Under the pieces are notes generated by a model that searched no databases, was not told the DNA's origin, and saw only the letters and a program-made list of their open reading frames with translations. This document shows, in pieces, positions 21,188 to 32,576 of a stretch of DNA of 64,000 nt. The number at the start of each line of letters is the position of its first letter. The first letter of the stretch is position 1. The position numbers and the translations under genes are program-made. The stretch comes from Neonectria sp. B-13 (Eukaryota; Ascomycota; Sordariomycetes; Hypocreales; Nectriaceae), in contig NOKP01000005.1 in the NCBI GenBank assembly GCA_002682825.1, positions 1,302,001 to 1,366,000 of the forward strand, read 5' to 3'.

Positions 21188-22534
21188 TCAGCCGGGAAGA
21201 ATCTCGTCACGGAGAAGCGGCCAGTAGTCGTTTTGGGCCCATTGCCTAAGAAGCTGCAGTGCGTTGATGATCTGGTAGACGCCCATAGCACTGCTCGTTG
21301 ATCCGACGGTCAGTTTCGTCCACAGGACGGTCCGTGATGCCTCTCTGGTGGTGACAACAAAATGCCAGTCATGGCCTTGGATGATGAGGCCGGGTAGAAA
21401 GTCGGGTAGAATATCTTCCTGGGGTTGTGCGTCCGCTGTATTATGCGTCGGGACCGTTTGCGTAGCTCGGATGAGATGTCGAAGAAAGTTCCAGTGGGCG
21501 GCCTGCCAGACACCCAACTGCAACGTGGCTCCATCCCAGCCCTCGCCAGTCTTCTTAGTCTCGATGGGTAGGGCAATGGGTCGCTGTCGCAAAGGGTAGT
21601 AGTCCGTGTGGTTGATGACGTATTCGGGAAGACGAACACGGGCGGTTTGGATGCCGGACTGGGCTGCTGGTGACGGGTCCAGTCTTGAGTCAATATAGAC
21701 GCAGAAGTCAATCTTCTTGGAGGGCGAAGAGGTTGGTAGATACTGAGGGATGATGGCGGCGGTCGAACTAGATGGACAAGGCCATAAATTAGTATACAGT
21801 CAAGCAATAAGAACGGAAGCGTCTGGGGTGGCTCACCAAGGCATAAAGTTGATGAGGTTGGAAAAGGACGGCGAATCTGGTGACTGCAGGGCGAGCCGTA
21901 GCACCTCAGAATGAACTAGCATGTTCCAAGTCGGTTCGGCATGCAAGTTCTCTTCGCATTCGACGGCGGCATCCAAGACGGCGGTAATTGCCGACGGATC
22001 TGGAACGTGGCCCAGCGCATCACGAGTCGATGAAAAGCAGGCTTCGTCCTCGCCCATCTCCGACAGCGCGGGATCGGGATTCGCTGTAAAGTCGGATCGC
22101 GTGGTCGAACAGAGAATCCCTCGGCCTCGAGAGATACGGCGCATATCCTTGAGCAAGCGGGCAAGTCTCGGCGACGGATTGGTAAGACTGGCAAGTCCTC
22201 GCACGACAACGCCTTCATCGCTGCACTCGAGAGCGTTCAGGTGCTTCCGCGGCGACGAACGACCCGAGCGCTCTGACGTCTGCGATGGCGACGCAAACGA
22301 GTAGCTAGACCCAGATTCTGACACCTGTATCCGTTTTCGGTTCGGCCGTGGTGTCGCTTCGTCCATGTGCTGGCGCTTGCTCGGGCCTTCGCCGTGGCTC
22401 GACATGCTGTTGGATCGTGTGGGCGTCGGAGACAGAGGCTGACGGCTTCGCTTGCGCGTCTGAGGGACCGGAGGTGCGCTGGCGGAAGGCGGGGGAATTT
22501 CGTTCAGCCATTCCAGAACAAGAGCTGCAGACAT
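21188..22534 (-). CDS. PD-(D/E)XK nuclease-like domain protein (fungal-specific)
   Basis: Two exons, 22534..21837 and 21767..21188 (intron 69 nt, donor GTGAGC), encode 425 residues. The first about 150 residues are Pro/Ser/Arg-rich and probably disordered. They begin with a short helix, MSAALVLEWLNEIPPP, typical of this fungal family. The C-terminal domain contains IDFCVYIDSRLDPS and then PIALPIETKKTGEGWDGATL. The IETKK string matches the E-x-K metal-binding core of the PD-(D/E)XK fold; the upstream Asp of DSRLDPS may supply the other ligand. Family members are widespread in Sordariomycetes and often lie near repeats or incompatibility genes. Whether they cut nucleic acid is not established, so function stays open. 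The start at 22534 fits the family; 22663 would only add a low-complexity extension. Confidence 0.78.
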
Positions 22535-22854
22535 GTTGCGACTCGCCGGCAAGTCGCGATGCCGATGTGCTGAGCGATGCTCAAGATGCATATGATGACG
22601 TTGCGATGGTGTTGAGGGGCGAGCCCACTTAGTGGTTGGCAGGGCGACAAAAGCACGTGTCACGGTTCACTCACTAAAGTCCACCAACAGTCAATTTAGC
22701 AGGGAACTGGCTGAGAATGCAGCTGATAAATAATCTGAATTGTATTTTCTGCATTTAGGCTATTGACAAAAGTGCAAGGCGCCCTCGAGGACTTGTTAAG
22801 GTGTAGCCATTGCGACAATGTCAACGTTGCGGCTTGTTGTGATCGCTACTGACT

Positions 22855-23104
22855 TGATTTAATTACTCGAGACACATCTGCTGGCAAGTCGCTGGCGGAG
22901 GAGTTTGCCAAGCTACAAGAAAAGTACGAGAGGGATGTAAGGGAGCTCAAGGATAGTGTAGCAGCAGACCGTGCACAGTATGAAGAGGCGTTGGGTAAGC
23001 GGGATGAGATCGCAGAGCAAGTTCGAAAGCTGCACGATGGACGCATCAAAGAGATGCAAGGCCGTATTAAGGAGCTCGAAGAGAGGTGGTGTCTTGTGAT
23101 GTAA
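22855..23104 (+). pseudogene. Orphan coiled-coil coding fragment
   Basis: A plus-strand open frame without an ATG at its head reads GKSLAEEFAKLQEKYERD and continues as about 80 residues of strongly heptad-like coiled coil rich in Glu/Lys/Arg, ending at TAA. The amino acid pattern is far from random. The 5' end is missing, and no upstream exon with a clean splice site was found. It is probably the remnant of a larger protein or an exon of a gene I could not complete. Confidence 0.35.
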
Positions 23105-23284
23105 CTCGACTAGAAAGCAGGGGCTTGGCAAACCACGTAAACACAATATGACTGCCTACATATATATGACTGCTCTCCAGTTGAGTATAAAAAGATTTAG
23201 GACAGCATGTAAGAACACATCATAATTTTAAAGATCGCATGCGACCTATTTCGCCAAAAGAAGAAGCAATAATGCGATCGAGCA

Positions 23285-23780
23285 GCCATGAATTAGCTGA
23301 ATAAAAAACTACCAAGGTGTCACAGTCACCATCGCCATACTTCCCAGAAATACAAACATGATCCAGGGACACCTATCAGAACACACTGCTGCCACTCCTC
23401 TTCCTACTCCATCCAAAATTACACTTACCACATTATCGCCCTCCTAAGCTCATCCATGCTCTCCTGCACACCCCGTATACGCTTCCGTTGCATCTCTCCC
23501 TTCTCAGACCCTATTACCAACGCCATCGAAAAATCACGGTCCCTCAAGCTCGACACCACCAGCACGTAAAATTACAGTACCTACACCCGTCACTACGCCG
23601 ATAGAGCCAAAGACTACTCACAAAGCCTCCATTCAGAGCAGACACCGTCACCCATCCTCTCGATACACGGGTTTGAACGCCGTTTCCACAACACGCCGCG
23701 TGCTCGCCGCCTACGCCACAACTTGTGCCTTGAACCTCACTATGATTCATATCAACATGACCTTTACCCCATAACACAAA
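23285..23780 (-). pseudogene. Possible relic of an unidentified gene
   Basis: On the minus strand an open segment reads VVSSLRDRDFSMALVIGSEK and continues to RRAIMW at a GTAAGTG donor (about 23550-23438). After a possible intron, CPWIMFVFLGSMAMVTV ends in a stop near 23310. This would give a hydrophobic C-terminal tail. An upstream open frame (to 23777) may be an earlier exon but does not join convincingly. No family recognised. Confidence 0.25.
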
Positions 23781-24238
23781 CTCAGATCACGTAGTAAACC
23801 GGTTTTCCCGCATATAACATAGGTCTAGAACACTGACTCGAAGCCTGCTATCATTCACATCCTAATCTCAGGCTTAAAATCAATCGAACCAGCCCATAGA
23901 TCAGAGGACATAACACTCTAATCACCTCTCCGCGACTTTAATAGTGACACTAAGGCTAAATACCTTAAAAGGTCAAATAGGAGGGTCTAGGATCAATCCC
24001 ATGCCACGCAATACTAAGCCGAAGCCATACAACACTACATCCAGAGGCCCCAGCAGTGCGTGAACACAAGAAATCGTCCAAGACAGAGCGCCCGTCTGAA
24101 TTGATGTTCATTAGGAGCAGTCCCACAAGAGCAACCCCGCGTGGCTTCAATGTTTTATGTCGCTCTCTCTATAGCTGAGACATATTATCTTAGCGCTTAG
24201 ACCCCTAAAATCTAGTAATTACTCAAGGAGTTGAACAT

Positions 24239-25165
24239 ATGTTCAATTACGCCAGCAGTAAGTATACAGAACTTATCCGTTCCGTACTCAAACGCCCACT
24301 AAGCTTTGCAGGTTTCACCAAACCCTGCTCAGCAGCCAACTACTGCTTTTGGGTGTGTGGCCTCCAGCCGACAATTCAAGGGACGACGGAGAACCTAGAG
24401 AATATCCCCAAGAACGGTTTCAGCTCCTACCAGTTCAACAATGTCGAGTTCTCATATCTTCTCGCGCCCAATAACCGTGTGTTGAAAAGCATGTCGCTCA
24501 AGGTTTGTATTAGTCATGTTCAGTACAATAAGTATTAGGAAAGTGATGTCAACAATATGCTTTGCAGGTTGAGCCGGGTCAGTTTATTGCCTTTGTAGGG
24601 GCCTCTGGTCAGTCTGTAATCCGCAGCTCGCAGCATTGCCAATTCAGGGGTGCCCAGGTTGCGGAAAGAGCACCATGATCTCACTTGTAGAGCGATTGTA
24701 CGACCTGACCAGCGGGACCATGACGATCGATAATAAGGATGCTCTGTCAACCCTCAACCCTTGTCTCTACCGCAGCCAGGTCGCCCTCGTCCAGCAAGAG
24801 CCGCCACTCTCTCCCGGGAGCATCCGCGACAACACCGCCATAGGCGTTGACGACGACATCACCGACTAGAAAGGCAGCATTGTAACAGACAGCACTATCG
24901 AGGCCTCGTGTTGCGCCGCCAACGCGTGGGGCTTCGTCAGCTCTCTGCCAGATGGACTCGGGACACTCTACAGAACCAGCGGGAGCCAACTGTCAGGAGG
25001 CCAAAGACGGCGCATCGCCATTGCTCGGGCGCTAGTCAGGAACCCGAGCGTGATTCTGCTAGATGAAGCAACGAGCGCGCTGGACACGGAGTCGGAGAAG
25101 ATTGTTCAGGCGGCGCTCATGGAGGCGGCGATTACTAGACAGAGAATTACCAACGCGGTGGAGGT
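24239..25165 (+). pseudogene. Broken ABC transporter (ABCB-type) nucleotide-binding domain
   Basis: Remains of the C-terminal nucleotide-binding domain of a multidrug-type ABC exporter. Recognisable in order: FNNVEFSYLLAPNNRVLKSM, VEPGQFIAFVGAS, Walker A GCGKST (about 24660), LVQQEPPLSPGSIRDN, the signature [15 protein letters not shown] and Walker [17 protein letters not shown] (about 25050-25100). Two short intron-like gaps lie near 24503-24567 and 24608-24650. An in-frame TAG follows GVDDDITD at about 24868, all transmembrane segments upstream are gone, and the domain stops before the H-loop, where transposon-like sequence begins. It cannot encode a working transporter. Confidence 0.8.
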
Positions 25166-25620
25166 GGACCTTCCCGTTTCGAATCCTTCAATGTGTGCTC
25201 CTTGGCGAAGTGACTTTTGATGTATTGCACTGATGAATGGGTGGTGTTGAACTGGCTAGCCACATCGCGAAGGCTTACACCTGCCTCCAGCTTAGCAACT
25301 ATAGCAGCACGAGCTTCGGGAGTGAATCTATGATTGTATTGACGATTGCCACTTAATTCGGCGCCGACGGTGCGTTGATTTGGCATCTTGAAGAGAAGTT
25401 GTGGTGGTTTGAAGGGAAAGAGGGGTTGGGGGAGGTGGTGATGATGTGACGTGCCAAGTGAGGTTGTCTGCCAACGGTTGGAGTAGTTGCTTCTAGGCTG
25501 TCGGTGGCAGTGGATAGGACTTTTAGTATTCACTGGACGCAGCAATACATGAACGTGAGTTACATGCAAATGTAAAATTTATAAGGACCTATGTAAAGAC
25601 AGGTGACCCCAGATACAGCA
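25147..25620 (-). mobile_element. Truncated mariner/pogo-type transposase fragment
   Basis: Minus-strand ORF with a likely start at 25386: MPNQRTVGAELSGNRQYNHR, then FTPEARAAIVAKLEAGVSLR and [20 protein letters not shown]. This is the helix-turn-helix DNA-binding N-terminus of a Tc1/mariner-superfamily transposase. Only about 80 residues remain. The catalytic DDE/DDD domain is absent and the frame runs into the ABC relic at about 25147-25165. Outer sequence near 25600-25615 (minus strand TATCTGGGGTCACC) could be the end of a terminal inverted repeat, but the partner repeat was not found. Confidence 0.6.
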
Positions 25621-25639
25621 CGAATTTTTCTCCATTGCA

Positions 25640-27164
25640 GAGTAAGCTGTACCTCTCAAAGTCGCGTGCTTATTTCAAGCAGAGAACACGATCGAGCGAT
25701 ACGTCATTGAAGCGCCACTGTTCACCCAAACTCAAAGCCATTGGGGCGTCATCTAGTCGCCCAGTAACTTCGTGGCTACTTAGGGTTGGACTAGGAGCAT
25801 AATGGAGACTACCACGAGGTCTGTGATGATTTTGTGCGCACCATCCTCGGAAGCATGCTTGTCATTACGGTAAAAACGGCGAGGAATTGTATTCATAGAC
25901 AGTAAGATGCCATAATTTATTCTCATAACTTGAATCAGGCATCACATGACTAATAATATCCTCCTAGTTAGCCCCTAAATAGCAAATATTAAGCTTAATC
26001 AGCGCGCTCTTACAACCAGAAACTAGACAGAACAGTGAATTATGACGTCCCATAAAAGAAACCCGATGGTACGACAAGATCCAGAACAATTAGCCAAAGG
26101 CTGGAAAAAGAATCTGCCAGGAGGAACACAGTCTATCTTTTAGAAAGCCTTTCCGCACGGAGAGGCCGCGTCATGCACACGTCTTAATTCAGCCCGGTGA
26201 CATTGATGCGATGCACTTGCCCGCAGGTGGAGCTCTGCGGGCAAGAGGACCGACGAGCGAGGACACGAGAGCCACGGGCACGATCATCGTCAGGACAGCA
26301 CAGTCGGCGTGGTAAGAAGCCCCAATGGGCTGTCCTGGATGACCTTGCCAGTCTCATCCTGGAACGAGAAACTGGCCTGCTGGGGCCTTGACGGCCCCGT
26401 CGCCTTGATGCCCCAGATGCCGAGGTACGTGTCGCCCGCGATGGACGCCGCGTCGTACCCGTCCCATGGATGCAAGAGCCTGATGACCCGGCCTGCATTG
26501 TTATTCTTGAAGACCCGGACTTGCGGTCAGCTGTATTAACGGGATGGCAGGGGCATGGGGAATGGACCTGAGTGATCTTGACTACGCGAGCTTGCTCTTG
26601 GCTACCTTGGGTTTGTCTTTGCGGTGGCTGTCGAAGTTCTTGTACTGTTGGGGATGGTCGGGCTCGGCACAGTCATCGAGATATATGGATTAATGCAGGC
26701 AATGGAGATCAGCTACGGTCTGCCATGGGGGCCCAAAAGAAGACAAAGAGCTTCGAGGCCACAACGTACTCATCCCAAACTTTTAATGTCCTCTGGCATA
26801 GTGCAAAGTAAGCTGGCTAAGTGGACTCCTGGTATATGAGGATACTTGACAAACACTATCCCAATCAATTGCTCCATCTTGCCAACCTTGGGACCTCATA
26901 AAGCATGATTCTCTAGAGATAGCTCGTGCCGATTTGCCACATGCACATTCCCAACTCTTGATGGCCTTGTATCAGAGCCATGTATTCCAGCAAGTAGCAT
27001 TGGCAAGTCGCACGTCGCAGTTGCTCGAGCGGCTATTGTCGAATGCTCATATATCAAACAAAGAAAATAGAGAACTCATTTCTAAACGTAAAATATAAAT
27101 CGTAATCTACAAACACATAAATATAAATAGTCTAATATAATCAAGTACAGTAGCGAATTATTCC
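25640..27164. other. Decayed region with a GC-rich island, no intact gene
   Basis: 1.5 kb. A GC-rich patch at 26180-26530 has two overlapping minus-strand open frames. One reads NNAGRVIRLLHPWDGYDAAS and then DTYLGIWGIKATG, which looks protein-like but is unrecognised. The flanks are AT-rich, especially 25880-26040 and 27050-27160. I treat it as gene remnants. Confidence 0.4.
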
Positions 27165-28478
27165 CTACTTGTCTGGGAATTGATCCTTCATCTCCTCCCC
27201 TGCAATTATCCTATCGGAATTCATCCTTACACTCCACCTTGTCATTCGAGTCTCGGCCGTATCCCACCAGCCGTCCCATTTCGAATCAATGTTACTCGTG
27301 TCTCCCTTTGGCCCCCTTGTCCTGTGAGGGTTGAAGATGGGAGGTTGGATGGCCAGACAATTGTGATGCCTCCGCCCATGTTCAGCATTGCAAAACCATC
27401 GCATCATGATATCGACTGGCGTAGTAGGGTCCTTGAGAGCAATCTCGCGTAAGAGTTCCCGGGCTCCCGTCTGGGTGACAGCATAGGCCAAAAGGCATAT
27501 ACCCTCATATGCATGATGAAGGACACGAGTATGATCAGGATATTCATCCTTCAAGGTATATGGCTTCACGTATGAGAGTAGATACTTCTTAGCAGGGACC
27601 GTTTCATCGTCTTTTGAGACAACACGCCCTCTGGGGAGAGTGCTATCTGCTGCAGATGGCATTTGCATGCCACAGTGGCCTAACCAAAGAAGATCCCACT
27701 CGTCTCCATAAGGAGAAAAGGTTACAGGTGATGTTTCGGGGAGGTTATTGAAATCTAGGTTAATAACACCGTCTGCGGAGTTCTTTGCGGGTTGTCGATA
27801 CTGATATGTCGAATCCGCATATGAGTTCTGTCCTGCGAGGGGCTGAGTAAGTGCCTGGCTTGATAGAGCCAAGTCGTGAAGCTGTCCTCGAATTCGTACG
27901 TCCCAGTCTGCGTCGTCTTCGAGTATCAGAGCAGTAGAGACATTAGTGCGAACAATCCTGAGTGTAACGCGTTAGTACTATACAAAAGTCTTAAGAAGAC
28001 TGGCCAAGTTAAAATGTTCCCACTACTTACTCTTGTAATGCATTCATGTGAGCACGCCAGCACCCAAGTGCACCAGGTGATATCTTGTCGTGTTGTGATT
28101 CTTTTGGAATAGCCTTGTCTGAGATTGTGTCACCTGGAACACCATCGATAAACTGGAACGTTAAGCCACTCAGTGCAGTGTTTAGAGTCATGGCGTCACG
28201 ACGGTCGGTGCGCTCGGGCAGCCCAAGGACGAATATTTGCTCAAACTAGATTGGCTCACGCGTTAGCACGTGGTGGAGATATCGGAAATACGGAGTAAAC
28301 TGACCCCGAGAGTACTATTCTGAACGTCGTTGAGAAGGCCGCGCGCCTTGGCAGACTTGCCAAAGCCATGCCAGCTCGAGGATGAGGCGGCGGGGACGTG
28401 GCGGAGGAGAAGCCAAAAGACGACAATGGTGACGCCAAGAGCGCCGGCAACACGTGCCAATGACTGTCGATGAATCAT
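27165..28478 (-). CDS. Glycosyltransferase family 25 (LPS/procollagen-galactosyltransferase-like), type II membrane protein
   Basis: A Golgi-type transferase of the GT25 family that moves a sugar, often galactose, from a nucleotide sugar. Three exons, 28478..28305, 28245..28031 and 27957..27165 (introns 59 and 73 nt), encode 393 residues. A signal anchor lies at about residues 8-25 (VAGALGVTIVVFWLLL). After it come FVLGLPERTDRRDAM, the GALGCWRAHMNALQE segment and ALILEDDADWDVRI, whose EDD is the metal- and donor-binding acidic motif. Later come WDLLWLGHCG and YEGICLLAYAVTQTGARELL, both typical of fungal GT25 proteins. The acceptor substrate is unknown. The gene is isolated between the decayed region and a long spacer. 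Confidence 0.88.
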
Positions 28479-30341
28479 GCCAGCGAATTGATGGACAGGC
28501 AAAATTTAAATCTGCAGTATCCTCCTCATGATGTTAAGGGCAAGTAAAACAAAGCCTTGAGCAAATCTTCAACGTGATTTCGACGGAGCAATATGCAGGG
28601 GAGCGCATCCTGTTTTCGCGTGGCTCGCTATGACGTCGTGGAAGAGGCCATTATGATGTCATAATAAGCACTAAGCTATGGATACTGCTCGGCTGGATCG
28701 ACCAATAAATTCACTATGATTAAAACCTTCCAACGGAGGGAGCTTAGGCACTGATATCAGAACCTTGTCTTATAAGACCGGGAATAACATGGGCGGAACC
28801 GGGTTGGTTCCACACAGCATTTCACCCACACCTAACAATGTGTGAAACAAACTAGCCAGTCACACAGCAGAGTCAGGAATTCAGGGGAATTCTGTGAGTG
28901 AAAAGAATACCGGTATGTGTAAAGACTGACGTTTCCGGGTTCCGGTTTTGCGTCTCTTGCTAGACCGTGTACGCTATACCTCGTCACCGATCGGCGTACG
29001 GATTGCGGCGCCACTGCCTCATCACCAGAGAAACGATCACACAATTGCATTCTTGAAGAACTGAAGGACAAGCAAGCGTGGAATCGTGCAGTGCAATTGT
29101 CTGGACGATATTTCCTACACAGAATCCTCCTCTTCTATAGTCGTCACTACTTTCCGCTCCGCAAGTTCATAAATCCAGTGCGGATTTGACCAACTACGAA
29201 ATGAAAAAAACATATACTGGAGCACCGAGCGTGTTTAACAAGAAAGAGCCGTAAACCAATAGCAAGTATAGCTTCTGACGCATGTGGCTCTAGAAATGGA
29301 GGACGTCGTGTATTGCACCGGGCGCGGACGGGCTGCAAATCGTTGATCTGCACTACCAACGTCAAGTTACAGGTCAGGGGCCGCAAGAGCACTCAGGCTG
29401 AGGCTGTGAAGCACCTAGCTTAGAAAGTGAAACCGGAAGCTTAGCGGGGTACCGACAGAGTGTACAATATAATATAAGCGCCATACCATCCGAGAACGAG
29501 AACGAGGCATTGAGATGTTCTGCCCCGCTTCCTTGCGGGATGAACGGGGTTGAGCTGTTATTTAACCGAGACCCTCTTAGTACTCAAATTATGAAGGCGG
29601 ATGCCTCGGTATCCTAAGACGAAACTCAAGTGACATCTTAGTAAGCGCAGGTGGCCTTTCGCTCCAGGACTCAACTTTGGCTCAGCGGTATATGTATCAG
29701 CCAGTAATCGTGATCTTGAGGATAATGCTTGATCTCCCTGTCTGACAGATTTCCCCTCTTTTCGGCCCAATCCGGCCGCCTTGTCCTTCATCATCCCAAC
29801 GGCCGGGTCCTTCGTCATCCCAACGGCCGGGTCCTTCCGTCTGACTGCTTCCAGGCTCCAGGCTCCAGTCCATGATATGCCTCACAGTAGTCTATATCAA
29901 TAGAGCCCAGCCTGTTGCCTAGGCTATCCCTTCGACTGTCGTAAGGCAACACGTAGGTCACGAGAAAAGATTTAATCCAACCGGAAAATGGCAATTGAAA
30001 GGTACATTAGACCTCACACTTCTCGGATTGACATAGAGATACATTGAACTCGGCAGCGATCCCTATTTCTACCTCTAATTTGCAACATCAGCGGCTACTC
30101 AAAGTTACTGCATGTAGCTCTGCCTTGGCTGGGCTCATGTGGGGCCCGGTATGGAAGTTTTGCCTTGCGACAGTCAAAGGGATGGCAACGTTACATACAG
30201 TCGCAGCTACGGGTTAAGAAATATCCATTTTAGCAGGCATCCTTCCCCTCGTCACATTAAACTTGCATCTGCCCACAATTGTTATAATTCATCAATCTGT
30301 ACTGCACTCTTACATGATTATTCACAACGAAATCTACCAAG
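28479..30341. other. Long spacer upstream of the GT25 and GH20 genes
   Basis: 1.86 kb with only short open frames and no recognisable domain. It holds the two divergent promoters and the tandem repeat listed separately. Near 28810-28870 an imperfect palindromic stretch (CACAC / GTGTG and GAATTC copies) is visible. Confidence 0.5.
29783..29837. repeat. 24-bp tandem repeat, 2.3 copies
   Basis: Units 29783-29806 and 29807-29830 differ at one base (GTCCTTCATC vs GTCCTTCGTC, followed by ATCCCAACGGCCGG-type sequence), with a partial third unit. A second small repeat, CCAGGCTCCAGGCTCCAG, follows at 29851-29868. Both lie in non-coding DNA. Confidence 0.85.
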
Positions 30342-31862
30342 ATGATTCCTCAACCCAAATCCGTTATCGAAGGGAATGGAGTTGTTCAGGTAACTGAGCC
30401 AGAGCCTGCCAGCTGTATCGATGCGTCGTTGCCCCGGGAAGGCTATATTCTCGACGTAGGCAGCTCGGGGGACGGCGTCGTGCGTGTAACAGGCGGCTCT
30501 TCAGAGGGCATTTTCTACGGCATTCAAACATTCAAACAGCTCCTACCGCCAGCATCCCTTCGTCACAGCGGCGACGTCTCCGAAGGCCCGTGGCAAGTAC
30601 CCGCCCAACGCATCAGCGACGCGCCACGTTTCGCCTGGCGTGGCGTCATGCTAGATGTAGCGCGCCACTTCATGCCGCTCCCTGATCTACTACGCTTTAT
30701 CGACCTTGCGGCCTTTCACAAACTCAACATCCTGCATTTGCATCTAACCGACGACCAAGGTTGGCGACTGCCCGTCGCCAAGTGGCCGCGCCTGACGGAG
30801 GTGGCGTGCTGGAGGAAAAGAACGATGCTCGGTGGGGTTAAGCACGACAAATACGAAGAACGGCCACACGGCGGGTTCTACTCTAAGGAGGACCTGCAGG
30901 AGGTGGTAGCTTTTGCAACGAAGAGGCACATCACAGTGGTGCCAGAGATCGATATGCCCGGACACATGCAAGCAGCCATCGCGGCGTATCCGGAGCTTGG
31001 CAGTGGGACAAGGGTAGAGGTGATGGAGGCATGGGGCATCTCTACTCACGTGCTGAATATGTCGGATAAGACTTTGGGATTTTGCAGAGACGTTCTCGAT
31101 GCTGCCCATGACATTTTCCCGGGCCAGTACATCGGCATCGGAGGGGACGAATGTCCCCATGACGAGTGGAAGGCGAGTCCAGACGTTCAAGCCCTGATGA
31201 GGCACCTGGGTTTGCCTGACGAGAGTTCCCTGCATGGATGGTTCGTAGGGCAAATGGCAGATCATCTGCGATCTCTTGGCCGCCGCGCTTATGGATGGGA
31301 TGAGATCCTAGCTGGTGGAGAGCGAACCCCTGCCGATGTACTGATCGCTGCCTGGCGGGGGATCGAGCCGACCAAGATTGCGGCCCAGCGCGGATTCGAA
31401 GTCGTCGCATGCCCGGACGTTGCGGCATATCTGGACTTCCGTCAGTCGGAGGATGAAGACGAACCCACACCGGTTGGCACAGTGCTCACGGTAGACGACG
31501 TGTACGCCTTTGAGCCAGTTCCAGCGGGACTGACAGAAGACGAGAGGACAAAGGTCATCGGAGCTCAGGCAAACGTCTGGACGGAGCACATGGAAAGTGC
31601 CCGGAGGGTAGACTATATGGCTTATCCGAGGCTATGTGCCTTCGCTGAAGTAGCATGGGGGAAACCGGCCGATGACAGCTCGGTTGAGAACTTCAACGCC
31701 CGACTGAAGATTCATGTAGCGCGTCTGGATGCGCTCGGAGTGAACTATCGGCCACTTAGTGGTCCGCGGCCATGGGACGCTCGTCCGGATGCTCTTGGAA
31801 AACCCAAAACCATGGAAGCTCGTATTGCGAAGCAGGCCAAGTTTATAGCTGATTTGAAATAG
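30342..31862 (+). CDS. Bacterial-type GH20 beta-N-acetylhexosaminidase
   Basis: This enzyme removes terminal GlcNAc or GalNAc from chitin oligomers or glycans by substrate-assisted catalysis. It is a single 506-codon exon with no signal peptide, so probably cytosolic. The catalytic pair is Asp269-Glu270 in IGIGGDECPHDEW. Other family strings are APRFAWRGVMLDVARHFMP, LHLHLTDDQGWRLPV, VPEIDMPGHMQAAIAAYPEL and GAQANVWTEHM. The whole length, including FEPVPAGLT and GVNYRPLSGPRPWDARP near the end, resembles actinobacterial GH20 enzymes more than the secreted, N-glycosylated fungal hexosaminidases. Absence of introns among intron-rich neighbours and absence of a secretion signal agree with horizontal acquisition. 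That is inference and needs a tree. Confidence 0.9.
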   Translation: MIPQPKSVIEGNGVVQVTEPEPASCIDASLPREGYILDVGSSGDGVVRVTGGSSEGIFYGIQTFKQLLPPASLRHSGDVSEGPWQVPAQRISDAPRFAWRGVMLDVARHFMPLPDLLRFIDLAAFHKLNILHLHLTDDQGWRLPVAKWPRLTEVACWRKRTMLGGVKHDKYEERPHGGFYSKEDLQEVVAFATKRHITVVPEIDMPGHMQAAIAAYPELGSGTRVEVMEAWGISTHVLNMSDKTLGFCRDVLDAAHDIFPGQYIGIGGDECPHDEWKASPDVQALMRHLGLPDESSLHGWFVGQMADHLRSLGRRAYGWDEILAGGERTPADVLIAAWRGIEPTKIAAQRGFEVVACPDVAAYLDFRQSEDEDEPTPVGTVLTVDDVYAFEPVPAGLTEDERTKVIGAQANVWTEHMESARRVDYMAYPRLCAFAEVAWGKPADDSSVENFNARLKIHVARLDALGVNYRPLSGPRPWDARPDALGKPKTMEARIAKQAKFIADLK

Positions 31863-32182
31863 CCCGCTTTGCTTAAATTATGTCTCTTAACGCTTTGACC
31901 GAGGTATGGCTGTTACGAACGCATAGCAGAGGTTCACTTGATTAGATCTTAGGCTGCGGGCAACGGATGCCAGAGAGGACAGGCGATAGTGACATGAGCC
32001 GATCTTAGATTCTAGCATGCAGTCTTATAAGCGACGAAATTGCAGCGGAAGAAGGAAATTCTTTAGGCTTATAGCGTCTCGGTAGGTTTAAGTGGTGCAA
32101 GCAGAAAGGGAAATTCCAACCCTTTCCAAACTGGATGAGACTCATAAAAACAATGAAAGATATAAAACTGGATTGCAATAGA
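31863..32182. other. Spacer downstream of the GH20 gene
   Basis: 320 bp, AT-leaning, no supported gene. Confidence 0.5.
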
Positions 32183-32540
32183 CTATATTCTATCTAATCT
32201 TTCGACAGCATCAGCCATGTCCATATGGGATGACGTCGTACCTAGCAGGCTTGACAGGGCAAGTCGAGCGCCTTCATTCCAAGACGTAACAAATGATAAT
32301 CCCTGCGCGAAGCTATTGAGCCTCAAGATATGAGGTAAAGGGTGAAGATTGAGCTGATTTCTTGACATCTAGATGCCAAGAAGTGTGCCTACGCTAAGAT
32401 TACAGTCTTCCGGCGCTTCGCCGAATCAGTACCCATGTAGCGCTCGTCGTTGGAGAAGTCCTTCACTAGGGTCTGTGCCAGTATGATGGCCATATAAAGA
32501 CCGAGGCTGACCAAGGCCTCGAGATGCCGCTGTTCGCTTC
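32183..32540 (-). pseudogene. 3' remnant of an unidentified gene
   Basis: Minus-strand coding-like sequence reads HLEALVSLGLYMAIILAQTL and continues VKDFSNDERYMGTD to about 32405. Then, after a possible short intron, comes LRLNSFAQGLSFVTSWNEGA, ending in a stop at 32183. The residues look selected rather than random. The 5' part is absent, because the PhyH gene starts on the other strand 40 bp away. Family not recognised. Confidence 0.35.
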
Positions 32541-32576
32541 AGCTCATCTTCCCCTACTCCATACGATACCTTCTAA

